Source: an uncultured Collinsella sp.
GTDB taxonomy: Bacteria; Actinomycetota; Coriobacteriia; Coriobacteriales; Coriobacteriaceae
Assembly: GCA_900541235.1 (NCBI GenBank)
Contig: UQIW01000019.1
Coordinates: 1-51,824, forward strand
Reading direction: 5' to 3'
Length of the DNA: 51,824 nucleotides
Shown here: positions 8,660-17,273 of the stretch, piece after piece
Numbering within the stretch: the stretch's first letter is position 1
Layout: every line of letters begins with the position of its first letter
Position numbers and translations under genes: made by a program
The notes under the pieces: model-generated
Told to the model about the DNA's origin: nothing
What the model saw: only the letters and a program-made list of their open reading frames with translations
Databases searched by the model: none

Positions 8660-9784
8660 CTACGCCTCTGTCGGCTCCACGCCCAGCTCGTTGCGGACGA
8701 GCTCGAAGGCGGCGGCGATGGCCTTGTCCATGTCGTAGTACTTGTAGCCGCCCAGGCGACCGGCGAAGACCACGTCGCCCTCCTGCGCCGCCAGCTCCTC
8801 GTACTGCTTGTAGAGGGCCTCGTTCTTGGCGTCGTTGATGGGGTAGTAGGGCTCGTCGCCGGGCTTCCAATCCGCCGGGTACTCGCGCGTGATGACGGTC
8901 TTCTCCTGCGTGCCGAACTCGAAGTGCTTGTGCTCGATGATGCGGGTGTAGGGGACCTCGCGCTCGGTGTAGTTGACCACGGCCACGCCCTGGTGGTCCT
9001 GCTCGTCGAGTGTCTCGGTCTCGAAGCGCAGGCTGCGGTACTCGAGTGTGCCCAGCTTAAAGTCGTAGAACGAGTCGATGGGGCCGCAGTAGATCGTCCT
9101 GGCGGCGATATCGGGCTCGGCGGCGGCCAGCTCCTTGTACTCCACGCCGCAGCGCACCTCGACGCCCTCGAGCATGTTGGCGACCATCTTGGTGTAGCCG
9201 CCCATGGGGATGCCCTGGTAGCGGTCGTTGAAGTAGTTGTTGTCGTAGGTGAAGCGGCAGGGGAGGCGCTTTATGATGCTCGCGGGCAGGTCCTTGCAGT
9301 CGCGGCCCCACTGCTTCTCGGTGTAGCCCTTCACGAGCGTCTCGAAGATGTCGCGGCCGACGAGCGACAGCGCCTGCTCCTCGAGGTTTGTCGGCTCTCC
9401 GATGTTCTCGGCGGCCACCTGCTCGGCGATCTTGGCCTTGGCATCTGCCGGCGTGACGACGCCCGGCCACATCTTGGCGAAGGTGTTCATGTTGAAGGGC
9501 ATGTTGTACATGTTGCCGTGGAAGTTGGCTACCGGCGAGTTGACGTAGTTGTTGAACTCGGCGAAGCGGTTGACGTAGCCCCAGACGTCCTTCATGGAGG
9601 TGTGGAAGATGTGCGCGCCGTAGCGGTGGACTTGGATGCCCTCGACGTCCTCGGTGTAGACGTTGCCGGCGATGTGGTCGCGGCGGTCGATGACCAGGAC
9701 CGACTTGCCGGCGCGCTTGGCGGCATTGGCGAAGACGGCGCCCGAAAGGCCGGCACCGACGACGAGGTAATCGTACTGGGACAT
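8660..9784 (-). CDS. glf: UDP-galactopyranose mutase
   Basis: 374 residues, the usual length. The N-terminal FAD-binding motif VVGAGLSGAVFA is followed by VIDRRDHIAGN, then RYGAHIFHTS, NNYVNSPVANFHGNMYNMPF, GYTEKQWGRD, and the C-terminal FAGRLGGYKYYDMDKAIAAA. The flavoenzyme converts UDP-galactopyranose to UDP-galactofuranose, the donor for the two GlfT2-like enzymes in this locus. ATG 9784 follows AAAGGAG on the minus strand. Codon use is extremely G+C-rich at third positions, unlike the GlfT2 genes, so the donor-making gene looks native and the transferases look acquired. Confidence 0.96.
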   Translation of the reverse strand: MSQYDYLVVGAGLSGAVFANAAKRAGKSVLVIDRRDHIAGNVYTEDVEGIQVHRYGAHIFHTSMKDVWGYVNRFAEFNNYVNSPVANFHGNMYNMPFNMNTFAKMWPGVVTPADAKAKIAEQVAAENIGEPTNLEEQALSLVGRDIFETLVKGYTEKQWGRDCKDLPASIIKRLPCRFTYDNNYFNDRYQGIPMGGYTKMVANMLEGVEVRCGVEYKELAAAEPDIAARTIYCGPIDSFYDFKLGTLEYRSLRFETETLDEQDHQGVAVVNYTEREVPYTRIIEHKHFEFGTQEKTVITREYPADWKPGDEPYYPINDAKNEALYKQYEELAAQEGDVVFAGRLGGYKYYDMDKAIAAAFELVRNELGVEPTEA

Positions 9785-9828
9785 GGATATGCTCCTTTGT
9801 ATGTCGATTGGACAGTTACTTTAGTTTA

Positions 9829-9857
9829 GGGACAAACATATCTGATGTCTTTGTCCC
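9829..9857. repeat. Inverted repeat between aroQ and glf
   Basis: GGGACAAA (9829-9836) and TTTGTCCC (9850-9857) form an 8-bp stem. It lies after the aroQ stop and before glf on the minus strand. There is no T-run, so its role (weak terminator or operator) is open. Confidence 0.4.
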
Positions 9858-9862
9858 AGGGA

Positions 9863-10300
9863 TTAGTGTAGCAGATGCTCTTTCAACAGCTCTAGCGCAT
9901 GTGCGTAGCCCTTCAGGCCCTCGCCGGTGATGGTGGCGAAGCAAGCTAGGCGTGCATAGCTCACCTGGCGGAAGTCTTCGCGCGTCTCTACGGCGCTGAT
10001 GTGCACCTCGACGGCAGGGATGGCAACGGCCTTGAGGGCGTCGAGGATCGCGACGCTCGTGTGCGTGTAAGCCGCCGGGTTGATGACGATGCCGTCGACC
10101 TTGCCGTAGGCCTCTTGGATCTTGTCGACGATGCTGCCCTCGTGGTTAGACTGGAAGACCTCGACCTCGTCGAAGCCCTGTGCAGCGCCCGCTTCCTGGC
10201 AGATCTGCACTAAGCGGTCGTAGTTGTCGCTGCCATAGATGCCCGGCTCGCGAATGCCGAGCATGTTGAGGTTGGGGCCGTTGATGACGAGTGCTTTCAT
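9863..10300 (-). CDS. aroQ: Type II 3-dehydroquinate dehydratase
   Basis: 145 residues. The N-terminus MKALVINGPNLNMLGIREP carries the catalytic Tyr region (IYGSDNY), QSNHEG follows, then INPAAYTHTSVAILDAL and VEVHISAVETREDFR with the substrate-binding His. The enzyme dehydrates 3-dehydroquinate to 3-dehydroshikimate as a dodecamer. ATG 10300 follows AAGGAAG; the frame is open further upstream but that extension runs through the terminator repeat and is not coding. It is the last gene of the aromatic operon, separated from aroE-aroK by a hairpin. Confidence 0.95.
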   Translation of the reverse strand: MKALVINGPNLNMLGIREPGIYGSDNYDRLVQICQEAGAAQGFDEVEVFQSNHEGSIVDKIQEAYGKVDGIVINPAAYTHTSVAILDALKAVAIPAVEVHISAVETREDFRQVSYARLACFATITGEGLKGYAHALELLKEHLLH

Positions 10301-10321
10301 GGTTGCTTCCTTTGCGATTGG

Positions 10322-10362
10322 AAAACCACCACAAAGGTGCCTGTCCCCTTTGTAGTGGTTTT
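10322..10362 (-). terminator. Long hairpin between the aroE-aroK fusion and aroQ
   Basis: A 16-17-bp stem AAAACCACCACAAAGG / CCCTTTGTAGTGGTTTT (with one wobble) starts 2 bases after the aroE-aroK stop. On the minus strand it ends in TTTT. It may limit read-through into aroQ. The sequence looks like a mobile palindromic intergenic element rather than a simple terminator. Confidence 0.65.
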
Positions 10363-10364
10363 GG

Positions 10365-11615
10365 TTAGAGAGCGGGTGGGAGGGTGTCGAGGATGGCACG
10401 GGCGGTGTTGGCGGCGCAGTCGCGTGAGTCGATGATGTAGTCGGCCCAGGTGCGGTAGCGCGGCATGCGCTGCTCGGCCAGCTTGTCGATGCCGTCGCGG
10501 GCGGTGATAGGGCGTCCCTTGTGGGCGAGTTCGTCGAGCTTGCGATTGAGCATCAAGATCTGGCTGTTTTGGTGCAGCAGCGGGTAGTTCTCGTCGCGTG
10601 TGACCACGCCGCCGCCGGTGGAGAGCACCAAGCCGCTGCGCTTGGAGATGTCGGACAGAGCCACCGTCTCCTGCTCGCGGAAGGCCGCCTCGCCGCGCTC
10701 GACGATAAAGTCGGCGCAGGGCATGTCGAGGCGTTCCTCGAGGGCGCGGTCCAGGTCGATGTGCTCGCGACCCGTGAGCAGGGCAATCTGCTCACCCACG
10801 CGGGTCTTGCCCGAGCCCGGCATGCCGATCAGCGCGATGTTCTGTTCGCGGCGTGACAAGCGCTCCGTTACATCCAGGATGCGCTTGCGCGGGGTGACCT
10901 GGCCGGTGTAGCGCTCAACAGCCTGTGCCGCTTGGGCCACGAGCATCAGCAGACCGCCGATGCAGGGGATACCGCGGCGCTCGGCCTCGAGCATGAGTCC
11001 CGTGCGGGCGGGGTTGTAGACAATGTCGATGACGCCCTCGAGCGCATCGAGCCCTTCGAGCGTGCAAGGCGCGTCGGGGCAATGGGGGAACATGCCGGCG
11101 GGCGTGCAGTTGACGAGCAGGGCGGCGTCGGATTGCTGCGCGATGTTGCCGTAGTTGACCTCGCTTGTGCGGCCCACGGGCACCACGGTGGCGCCCAGGT
11201 CGCCGAGTACCATGCTTGCCGTGGTGCCGGCGCCGCCGGTGGCTCCGAGCACGAGAGCCTTCTTGCCGGCAACCTCAACCCCCAGCTCCTCGACCAGGCA
11301 CTGAAAACCAAAGTAGTCGGTGTTGTCGCCGCGCAGGCGGCCGTCGGGCAGGCGCGTGATGGTGTTGACGTTGCCCATGCGCTCGGCGAGCGGGCTCAGC
11401 TCGTCCAGATACTCCATGACGGCGCGCTTGTAGGGGATGGTCACGTTGGTACCCTCCCACTCGTCGCCCGTCATAAAGGCCGCGAGGTCCTCGGGCTCGC
11501 GCTCAAATCGCACGTAATCGAGCCCAGCGAGCTCTTTGTAGATGGTCGGGGTGTAGCTGTGGCCCAGCACGCGGCCCAGCACACCGTAGGGGCGGGTTGC
11601 GGCGGTATCGGTCAT
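10365..11615 (-). CDS. aroE-aroK: Fused shikimate dehydrogenase - shikimate kinase
   Basis: 416 residues holding two enzymes. Residues 1 to about 250 are shikimate dehydrogenase: LGHSYTP, NVTIPYK with catalytic Lys63, DNTDYFGF with Asp100, and GATGGAG for NADP. Residues 258-416 are shikimate kinase: Walker A GMPGSGKT (264-271), IDLDR (286-290), FREQE (312-316) and STGGGVV (332-338). Together they convert 3-dehydroshikimate to shikimate 3-phosphate. The ATG immediately follows the pheA stop, and its SD GGAGGT lies inside pheA. No in-frame stop or split is visible between domains, so this is a genuine fusion. Confidence 0.95.
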   Translation of the reverse strand: MTDTAATRPYGVLGRVLGHSYTPTIYKELAGLDYVRFEREPEDLAAFMTGDEWEGTNVTIPYKRAVMEYLDELSPLAERMGNVNTITRLPDGRLRGDNTDYFGFQCLVEELGVEVAGKKALVLGATGGAGTTASMVLGDLGATVVPVGRTSEVNYGNIAQQSDAALLVNCTPAGMFPHCPDAPCTLEGLDALEGVIDIVYNPARTGLMLEAERRGIPCIGGLLMLVAQAAQAVERYTGQVTPRKRILDVTERLSRREQNIALIGMPGSGKTRVGEQIALLTGREHIDLDRALEERLDMPCADFIVERGEAAFREQETVALSDISKRSGLVLSTGGGVVTRDENYPLLHQNSQILMLNRKLDELAHKGRPITARDGIDKLAEQRMPRYRTWADYIIDSRDCAANTARAILDTLPPAL

Positions 11616-12761
11616 CTAGAGCACCTCCGTGTAGCTGCCAAAGTAGGTGAAGCTCTCGCACACGTCGTCGATGGAATCGAGCAGGTCGTCGAGGGCCTTG
11701 CTGCCAAAGGGGCAGTCCAGATCAAAGTAGAACATAAACTCAAAGTCGCGGCCGGGGATGGGGCGGCTCTCGAGCTTGATGAGGTTGATGTTGAGTGCGT
11801 AGAAGCGCTCGAGCACGCGATAGAGGGCGCCCGGCTCGTTGGCCGTGGTGATCATGAGCGAGGTGCGATTAGCGCCGGGGTAGACGCGCGGCTCGCGGCT
11901 GATGACGACAAAGCGCGTGTAGTTGTTGTCCGAGTCTTGGATATTGGGCTCCAGCACCTCGAGGCCATACAGCGTGGCACAGCTGCGCGAGGCGATGGCG
12001 GCGACGTCGGTGCGCTCGGAGTTGGCGACCATCTCGGCCGACATGGCCGTGTTGGGGTACTTGGTGGCGTGCAGGCCGTGGGACTCGATAAAGCCGGCAC
12101 ACTGGGCAATGGCTTGGCCGTGGCTGTAGACCTCGCGTATGTCCGCGAGCTTGGTGCCGGGCTTGACGAGCAGGTTGTGGTCGATCTTGAGGCGCAGCGA
12201 ACGCACGATATGGAAGTCGAACTGGGCGAGCAGGTCGTAGACGGCGTTGACCGAGCCGGCGGTGGAGTTCTCGATGGGCAGCACGCCAAACTCGCAGAAG
12301 CCGTCGCGCACAGCGCGCATAACGCCTTCGAAGGTCTCGAAAAACGCGATGTCGGGCACGTCGAAGAGCTTGCACGCGGCGATTTGACTGTAAGCGCCCT
12401 CAACGCCCTGGCAAGCGACGGTGGCCGTTTGAGGGAAGGGCGTGTCGGAGGCTGCAGCCGTGGCGTGGGCCTTTTGCGAGACGGTGATGCCCTTGAGTTC
12501 GTTGATGTAGCGCTGCTGCTCGGCCTTGCTCATGCTCATGAGGAGACGAAACAGGGTGATGGTCTGCGCCTCATAGCGCTCGGGCGCGCGGCTGGCGAGG
12601 TTGTTGAGTTTGGAGCGCTCGCGGGCGGGGTCGAAGACGGCCTTGCCCATCTTGATTTTTGACTTGGCGACCTCGGTGGCAATGTCCATGCGCTCGATAA
12701 AGCTGTTGAGGAGCGTGGTGTCGATGCCATCGATGGTCTGGCGGATGTCAGCAAGGTCCAT
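11616..12761 (-). CDS. pheA: Bifunctional chorismate mutase - prephenate dehydratase (P-protein)
   Basis: 381 residues. Residues 1-90 are an AroQ-class chorismate mutase helix bundle (IRQTIDGIDTTLLNSFIERM). Residues 114-290 are prephenate dehydratase with GVEGAYSQ, PIENSTAGSV and the catalytic TRF at 282-284. Residues 300-381 are an ACT domain with NEPGAL and ESRP (331-334), the phenylalanine-sensing motif. The enzyme takes chorismate to phenylpyruvate and is expected to be feedback-inhibited by phenylalanine. It lies 39 bases after aroC and directly abuts aroE-aroK. Confidence 0.95.
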   Translation of the reverse strand: MDLADIRQTIDGIDTTLLNSFIERMDIATEVAKSKIKMGKAVFDPARERSKLNNLASRAPERYEAQTITLFRLLMSMSKAEQQRYINELKGITVSQKAHATAAASDTPFPQTATVACQGVEGAYSQIAACKLFDVPDIAFFETFEGVMRAVRDGFCEFGVLPIENSTAGSVNAVYDLLAQFDFHIVRSLRLKIDHNLLVKPGTKLADIREVYSHGQAIAQCAGFIESHGLHATKYPNTAMSAEMVANSERTDVAAIASRSCATLYGLEVLEPNIQDSDNNYTRFVVISREPRVYPGANRTSLMITTANEPGALYRVLERFYALNINLIKLESRPIPGRDFEFMFYFDLDCPFGSKALDDLLDSIDDVCESFTYFGSYTEVL

Positions 12762-12800
12762 AGGGACCCCTTTCGTGAATCATTGCCCGGGGTGGGCGGG

Positions 12801-13898
12801 TTAGCGCTGGGCGGCGTCCTCGAGGAGGGCGTCCCAGATGGCGAGCGCCGCGGCTGCTTCGGCTACGGGGACGGCTCGGGGGACGATGCAGGGATCGTGA
12901 CGACCGTGGACCGAGAGCTCGGCATTTTCCATGGCGTCCATGTCTACGGTCTGCTGCTCGCGGCCAATAGAGGGTGTCGGCTTTACGGCCATACGCCACA
13001 TGACGGGCGCGCCGGTGGAGATGCCGCCCAGAATGCCGCCGGCGTTGTTGGACTCGACTTCAATCTCGCCGGTCTCGGCGTCGATGCGATACGGATCGTT
13101 GTTCTCGCTGCCGCGCATGGCGGCCACGGCAAAGCCCATGCCAAACTCCACGCCCTTTACGGCGGGAATGCCAAACGCGATTTGCGCGATGCGGTTCTCG
13201 ATGCCGTCGAACATGGGGTCGCCGATGCCCGTGGGAAGCCCGTAAATGCCGCACTCCACGATGCCGCCGATGCTATCGAGCTCGTCGCGCGCGGCTAGGA
13301 TCTCCTCGCGCATGCGGCCGGCTGCGGCGGCGTCAATGCAAGGCAGGTCGTTCGAAAGGATCGCCTTGCGGTCGGCCTCGCGATAGACCATATCGTCCAT
13401 CGGCAGGTCGGAGATGCCGCCGATCTGCGCGACGTGCGCCATGACCTTGATGCCACGGGCCTCGAGCGCCTGCAGCGCGATCCCGCCGGCGATGCATAAG
13501 GGTGCCGTTAGGCGGCCGGAAAAATGCCCGCCACCAGCGACATCGTGCATGTTGTGATACTTCACACGCGCAGGGAAGTCCGCATGTCCGGGACGGGGCT
13601 TGCGGCGCAGCTCGGAGTAATCATTGGAGCGCGTGTTGGTGTTCTCGATAATCGCGGCGATGGGCGCGCCGGTGGTATGTCCATCGACAACACCGGCGAT
13701 GATGTGGGCGGCGTCGGCTTCGCGGCGTTTGGTCGCGGTCTCGTCGCGACCGGGGGCGCGACGGTCGAGGAAGGCCTGCAGCTCCTCCTGGTCCACGGCG
13801 ATGCCCGCCGGGATGCCATCGAGCGAGCAGCCGATAGCGGGGGAGTGCGATTGGCCGAAGATGCTTAAGTGCAAGACGTTGCCAAAGGTCGAGGACAT
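12801..13898 (-). CDS. aroC: Chorismate synthase
   Basis: 365 residues. The signature FGQSHSPAIGCSLDGIPAG, RRAPGRDE, RPGHADF, GGGHFSGRLTAPLCIAGGIA and the C-terminal HGRHDPCIVPRAVPV are present. The enzyme uses reduced FMN to eliminate phosphate from EPSP and make chorismate, the branch point used by pheA and tyrA in this operon. The aroA stop lies one base from the start codon, so translation is probably coupled. Confidence 0.97.
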   Translation of the reverse strand: MSSTFGNVLHLSIFGQSHSPAIGCSLDGIPAGIAVDQEELQAFLDRRAPGRDETATKRREADAAHIIAGVVDGHTTGAPIAAIIENTNTRSNDYSELRRKPRPGHADFPARVKYHNMHDVAGGGHFSGRLTAPLCIAGGIALQALEARGIKVMAHVAQIGGISDLPMDDMVYREADRKAILSNDLPCIDAAAAGRMREEILAARDELDSIGGIVECGIYGLPTGIGDPMFDGIENRIAQIAFGIPAVKGVEFGMGFAVAAMRGSENNDPYRIDAETGEIEVESNNAGGILGGISTGAPVMWRMAVKPTPSIGREQQTVDMDAMENAELSVHGRHDPCIVPRAVPVAEAAAALAIWDALLEDAAQR

Positions 13899-13899
13899 G

Positions 13900-15219
13900 C
13901 TATTCCTCCTCGAGTGTGACCTTGCCGCCCAGCAGGCGGTAGTGGTCGAAGAAATCGGGATAGGACTTGTTGACGGCCTCGGCGCCGTGGATCACGACCT
14001 CGCCGGTGGCACGGCTCGCGGCGATGGCGGCCATCATGGCGATGCGGTGGTCGTTGTGCGAATCGACCTCGCCGCCGGTAAAGGCATCGACACCCTTGAT
14101 GATGAGGTCGTCACCGGCAATGCGCACCTGCGCGCCCAGCGCGGTGAGCTCGCGGGTGGTGGTGGCCAGACGGTCGGATTCCTTGATGCGCAGACGGGCG
14201 CAATCGCGGATAAAGGTGCGGCCCTGTGCCAGCGAGGCCACGGCCGAGATAACGGGCACCAGGTCGGGAATGTCGTGGGCACTCATCTCAAAGCCGGCGA
14301 GCTTGTCGGACTGCACGGTGGCGGCGTTGGTGGAGCGCACGATGCGGGCACCAAAGCGCGAAAGCGCGGCGAGCACGTTGCGGTCGCCCTGTGCGGAGCT
14401 CAGCGACACGCCCTCGACGGTGATGGGGTCGGTGCCGATGGCACCGGCGCACAGCCAAAAGGCGGCGTTGGACCAGTCGCCCTCGACGGCTACGCTGCCG
14501 GGCGTGCGGTACGAGCCGCTGCTCACGCGGAAGTTCGTGACCTCGGGCTGGCCGTCCTTGGCCGGAATGCGCTCGACGTTGACCTCGACGCCAAAGGCCT
14601 TCATGGCCTGGATTGTCAGGTTGATGTAAGGGCGGCTCTCGATGAGGCCGGTCACCTGCACGCAGGAGGGCTGGGCCAGCAGCGGGGCTGCCAGCAGCAG
14701 GCCGGAGATATACTGCGAGCTCACGTTGCCCGGCAGCACGAAAGTGCCCGGGCGCATGCGTCCGCTCGTCTTGAGCGGAAAACCGCCCAGGCCCTGCAGG
14801 TCGCAGCCGGCGGCGATGATCTCGTCCGAGAGCGGGGACAGCGGGCGGGCGCCTAAGCGTCCCTGACCCACAAAAGTTGCTTCTGCGCCCAGCGCGCAGG
14901 CGACGGGCAACATAAAGCGCAGCGTGGAGCCGCTCTCGCCGCAGTCGAGCGTGCCACCGGCAAGGGCCTTGAGCAGGCCAAATTCAATGCTCTTCATGGT
15001 GGGGTGGACCTGGAAGCCGTCCTCGACGGTCTCGATGCGAGCACCCAGGGCCGTAAGGCAACGCACCGTAGCCTCGATGTCGGCGCAGGTGGTGTTACAG
15101 GCGACGTGTGTCTCGCCGTTGGCAAGCGCAGCGCAGATGATGAGACGGTGCGCCATCGACTTGGACGCGATGGCGGGAACGGTGCCCTTAAGCGGGGACG
15201 GGGTGATGCGGGCTAGCAT
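13900..15219 (-). CDS. aroA: 3-phosphoshikimate 1-carboxyvinyltransferase (EPSP synthase)
   Basis: 439 residues from ATG 15219. The motifs are SKSMAHR, DCGESGSTLRFMLPVACA, LPGNVSSQYISGLLLA, ARLRIKESDRL and DSHNDHRIAMM. It transfers enolpyruvate from PEP to shikimate 3-phosphate. The frame runs open further upstream through aroB, but ATG 15219 begins the conserved N-terminal strand, has an upstream GAAGGGA, and overlaps the aroB stop by seven bases, as expected for translational coupling. Glyphosate sensitivity class was not judged. Confidence 0.95.
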   Translation of the reverse strand: MLARITPSPLKGTVPAIASKSMAHRLIICAALANGETHVACNTTCADIEATVRCLTALGARIETVEDGFQVHPTMKSIEFGLLKALAGGTLDCGESGSTLRFMLPVACALGAEATFVGQGRLGARPLSPLSDEIIAAGCDLQGLGGFPLKTSGRMRPGTFVLPGNVSSQYISGLLLAAPLLAQPSCVQVTGLIESRPYINLTIQAMKAFGVEVNVERIPAKDGQPEVTNFRVSSGSYRTPGSVAVEGDWSNAAFWLCAGAIGTDPITVEGVSLSSAQGDRNVLAALSRFGARIVRSTNAATVQSDKLAGFEMSAHDIPDLVPVISAVASLAQGRTFIRDCARLRIKESDRLATTTRELTALGAQVRIAGDDLIIKGVDAFTGGEVDSHNDHRIAMMAAIAASRATGEVVIHGAEAVNKSYPDFFDHYRLLGGKVTLEEE

Positions 15220-16319
15220 GCGGATGCGTCTCCCTTCTGGCCGAGGCCCTCGGCAATGAGTTCGTGGAAAGTGGAAAGCGGCGTGCGGTCGATGCTGCAG
15301 CGGCCAATGCCGTGCGGAATCACCAGGTCGATGGTGTCGCCCGCGCGCTTCTTGTCGTGGAGCGCCTCGGCAAAGACGGCATCGGCCGAAAGCCTGCAGC
15401 GGGTCTTGAGGCCGTGGCGCGCGCAGAGCTCCTCGATGCGAGCGGGAAGTTCGGCGTCGCAAATGCCGTGCAAGGCCGCGGCGCGCGTGATGATGCCCAT
15501 GCCGATCGAAACGCAGTTGCCGTGCCCCAGCTCAAAGTTCTCGCAGGCCTCGACGGCATGTCCGGCGCTGTGTCCAAAGTTGAGGAGCTTTCGCTGGTTG
15601 GTTTCGCGCTCGTCGGCGACGACCACGGCGCGCTTGATGTCGATATTGCGGGCGATGATGAGTGCTACGCGGGCCACATCGCGGTTGAGCAGCTCCAGCG
15701 TGAGCGGGGTTTTCTCCAACTCGGCGAAGAGCTCGGGGTCGGCGATCACGGCGTGCTTGACGACCTCGCCGCAGCCGTCGGCGAACTGCTCAGGCGTTAG
15801 GGTGGCAAGGCATCCCACGTCGGCGATAACCACGCTCGGCTGCCAAAAGGCACCGGCGAGATTTTTGCCGGCGGCCAGGTCGATGGCCGTCTTGCCGCCC
15901 ACCGACGAGTCCACCATGGCGAGCAGGCTCGTGGGGATCTGCACAAACTTGCAGCCACGCATGTAGGTGGCGGCCACAAAGCCGGCCACGTCGCCCACGA
16001 CGCCGCCGCCGAGCGCCACGATCACGTCGGAGCGCGAAAGCTCGTGCTCGGCCACAAACTCCAAAATGGCAACATAGGTTTCGGCGCGCTTATGGGCCTC
16101 GCCGGCCTCGAAGGTGCAGATGCTCACCTCGTAGCCTGATGCCTCCAGACTCTGCTTAACTGGCATCTGGTAGAGCGGGCCCACGTTGGTGTCCGTCACG
16201 ATGACGGCCTTGGTGCCGCCGGCAGTGGCGCGCACGAGCGGTCCCGCCTGCTCCAGCAAAAACGTGCCTACATGCACCTGGTAGGGGCGTGCGGTGTCGA
16301 TATCGATGGTAATCGCCAT
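15213..16319 (-). CDS. aroB: 3-dehydroquinate synthase
   Basis: 368 residues. NAD-binding ALGGGVVGDVAGFVAATYMRG, PTSLLAMVDSSVGGKTAID, and the zinc ligands in GEVVKH, LNFGHSAGHAVE and GHGNCVSIGM are all visible. The enzyme cyclises DAHP to 3-dehydroquinate. ATG 16319 lies 36 bases after the tyrA stop. The N-terminus has no kinase domain, consistent with the kinase being fused to AroE in this organism. Confidence 0.96.
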   Translation of the reverse strand: MAITIDIDTARPYQVHVGTFLLEQAGPLVRATAGGTKAVIVTDTNVGPLYQMPVKQSLEASGYEVSICTFEAGEAHKRAETYVAILEFVAEHELSRSDVIVALGGGVVGDVAGFVAATYMRGCKFVQIPTSLLAMVDSSVGGKTAIDLAAGKNLAGAFWQPSVVIADVGCLATLTPEQFADGCGEVVKHAVIADPELFAELEKTPLTLELLNRDVARVALIIARNIDIKRAVVVADERETNQRKLLNFGHSAGHAVEACENFELGHGNCVSIGMGIITRAAALHGICDAELPARIEELCARHGLKTRCRLSADAVFAEALHDKKRAGDTIDLVIPHGIGRCSIDRTPLSTFHELIAEGLGQKGDASAC

Positions 16320-16355
16320 AAGCTATGGTCCTTTCGACCTGGCGTGATGGGTGGT

Positions 16356-17270
16356 CTAGTGGGCGCTTTCGTCGTCAAGTGCGCGTTTGATGCGATCGCC
16401 CTCGGCAAGGAGATTCTCCAGATAGCGCTGGTCGCGGTCCTTGAGCGCACGGCTGTAGGCGCCGAGCGAGTCGATCAAGTGGTCGATCTCGAAGGCGAGA
16501 GCATCGGCGTCGTCGATCATGAGCTCGGACCACATCTGCGGATTGAGGTGCGCCACGCGGGTGAGGTCGCGGTAGCTGCCGGCCGAAAAGCCGTGGTGGA
16601 CCTGAGCGGTCGGGCTCTTAACATAGGCGTTGGAGACGACGTGCGCAAGCTGGCTCGTGAAGGCGATGACGCGGTCGTGCTCGGCTGCGCTGGTCACGCT
16701 GAACTTGCCAAAGCCCAAGGGGCGCACCATCTCGCGTACCTGGCCCAAAAGCTCCAGCTTGAGTGCGTCGTTCACCGCGGGCGGCACGAGAACGAGTGGC
16801 GCGCCCTGGAACAGGTCGGCGCGGGAGTGTGCGTAGCCCGAGTACTGTGTGCCCGCCATGGGGTGCGCGCCCACAAAGTAAAAGCCGTGCTCGCGGGCAA
16901 GCTCAAAGGCGCGCTCGCACACGATGCCCTTGACGCCCACCGTGTCGATCACCACGGGGCCCATGATGGCCTCGGTGTCGGTGGCGTCGGCGAGTGCCTG
17001 AGCATGCGCCTCGAGCCACTCGATGCAGGCCTCGGGGTAGCAAGCCAGGACGATGATGTCGCATTCGCCGAGCGTCTCGTCGTTGAGCTCGCCGGCGACG
17101 GTGCCCATGCTGGCGGCTGTCATGACATCGTCATCGGGGTCCCAGGCCAGCACGCGGACGCCCGCCTGCGCATAGCCGCGGGCAAAGCTGCCGCCGATGA
17201 GGCCCAGGCCCACGATGCCGGCGCACTTGGGGCCGCCCTGGTTAACGCGTGCGTTTCTCACCGTGCCCAT
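16356..17270 (-). CDS. tyrA: Prephenate dehydrogenase
   Basis: 304 residues. Rossmann motif GIVGLGLIGGSFA (18-30), VIDTVGVKG, the catalytic GAHPMAGTQYSG, then the C-terminal helical dimerisation domain. It oxidises prephenate to 4-hydroxyphenylpyruvate with NAD(P). No ACT domain follows, so tyrosine control would have to come from elsewhere, for example the leader attenuator in front of DAHP synthase. It starts three bases after the DAHP synthase stop with SD AGGAG inside that gene. Confidence 0.93.
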   Translation of the reverse strand: MGTVRNARVNQGGPKCAGIVGLGLIGGSFARGYAQAGVRVLAWDPDDDVMTAASMGTVAGELNDETLGECDIIVLACYPEACIEWLEAHAQALADATDTEAIMGPVVIDTVGVKGIVCERAFELAREHGFYFVGAHPMAGTQYSGYAHSRADLFQGAPLVLVPPAVNDALKLELLGQVREMVRPLGFGKFSVTSAAEHDRVIAFTSQLAHVVSNAYVKSPTAQVHHGFSAGSYRDLTRVAHLNPQMWSELMIDDADALAFEIDHLIDSLGAYSRALKDRDQRYLENLLAEGDRIKRALDDESAH

Positions 17271-17273
17271 GGG

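Noticed and set aside
8615..9829. Long plus-strand frame of 404 codons opposite glf
   Set aside because: It is the antisense shadow of glf, with Val/Leu/Ala/Gly-rich low-complexity product, caused by the high GC content.
10932..12662. Plus-strand frame of 576 codons opposite aroE-aroK and pheA
   Set aside because: Shadow of two well-supported genes. No SD and no recognisable motif.
15220..15462. N-terminal extension of aroA up to 15462
   Set aside because: It is in another frame of aroB, is Arg/Pro-rich and does not match EPSP synthase; ATG 15219 begins the conserved domain.
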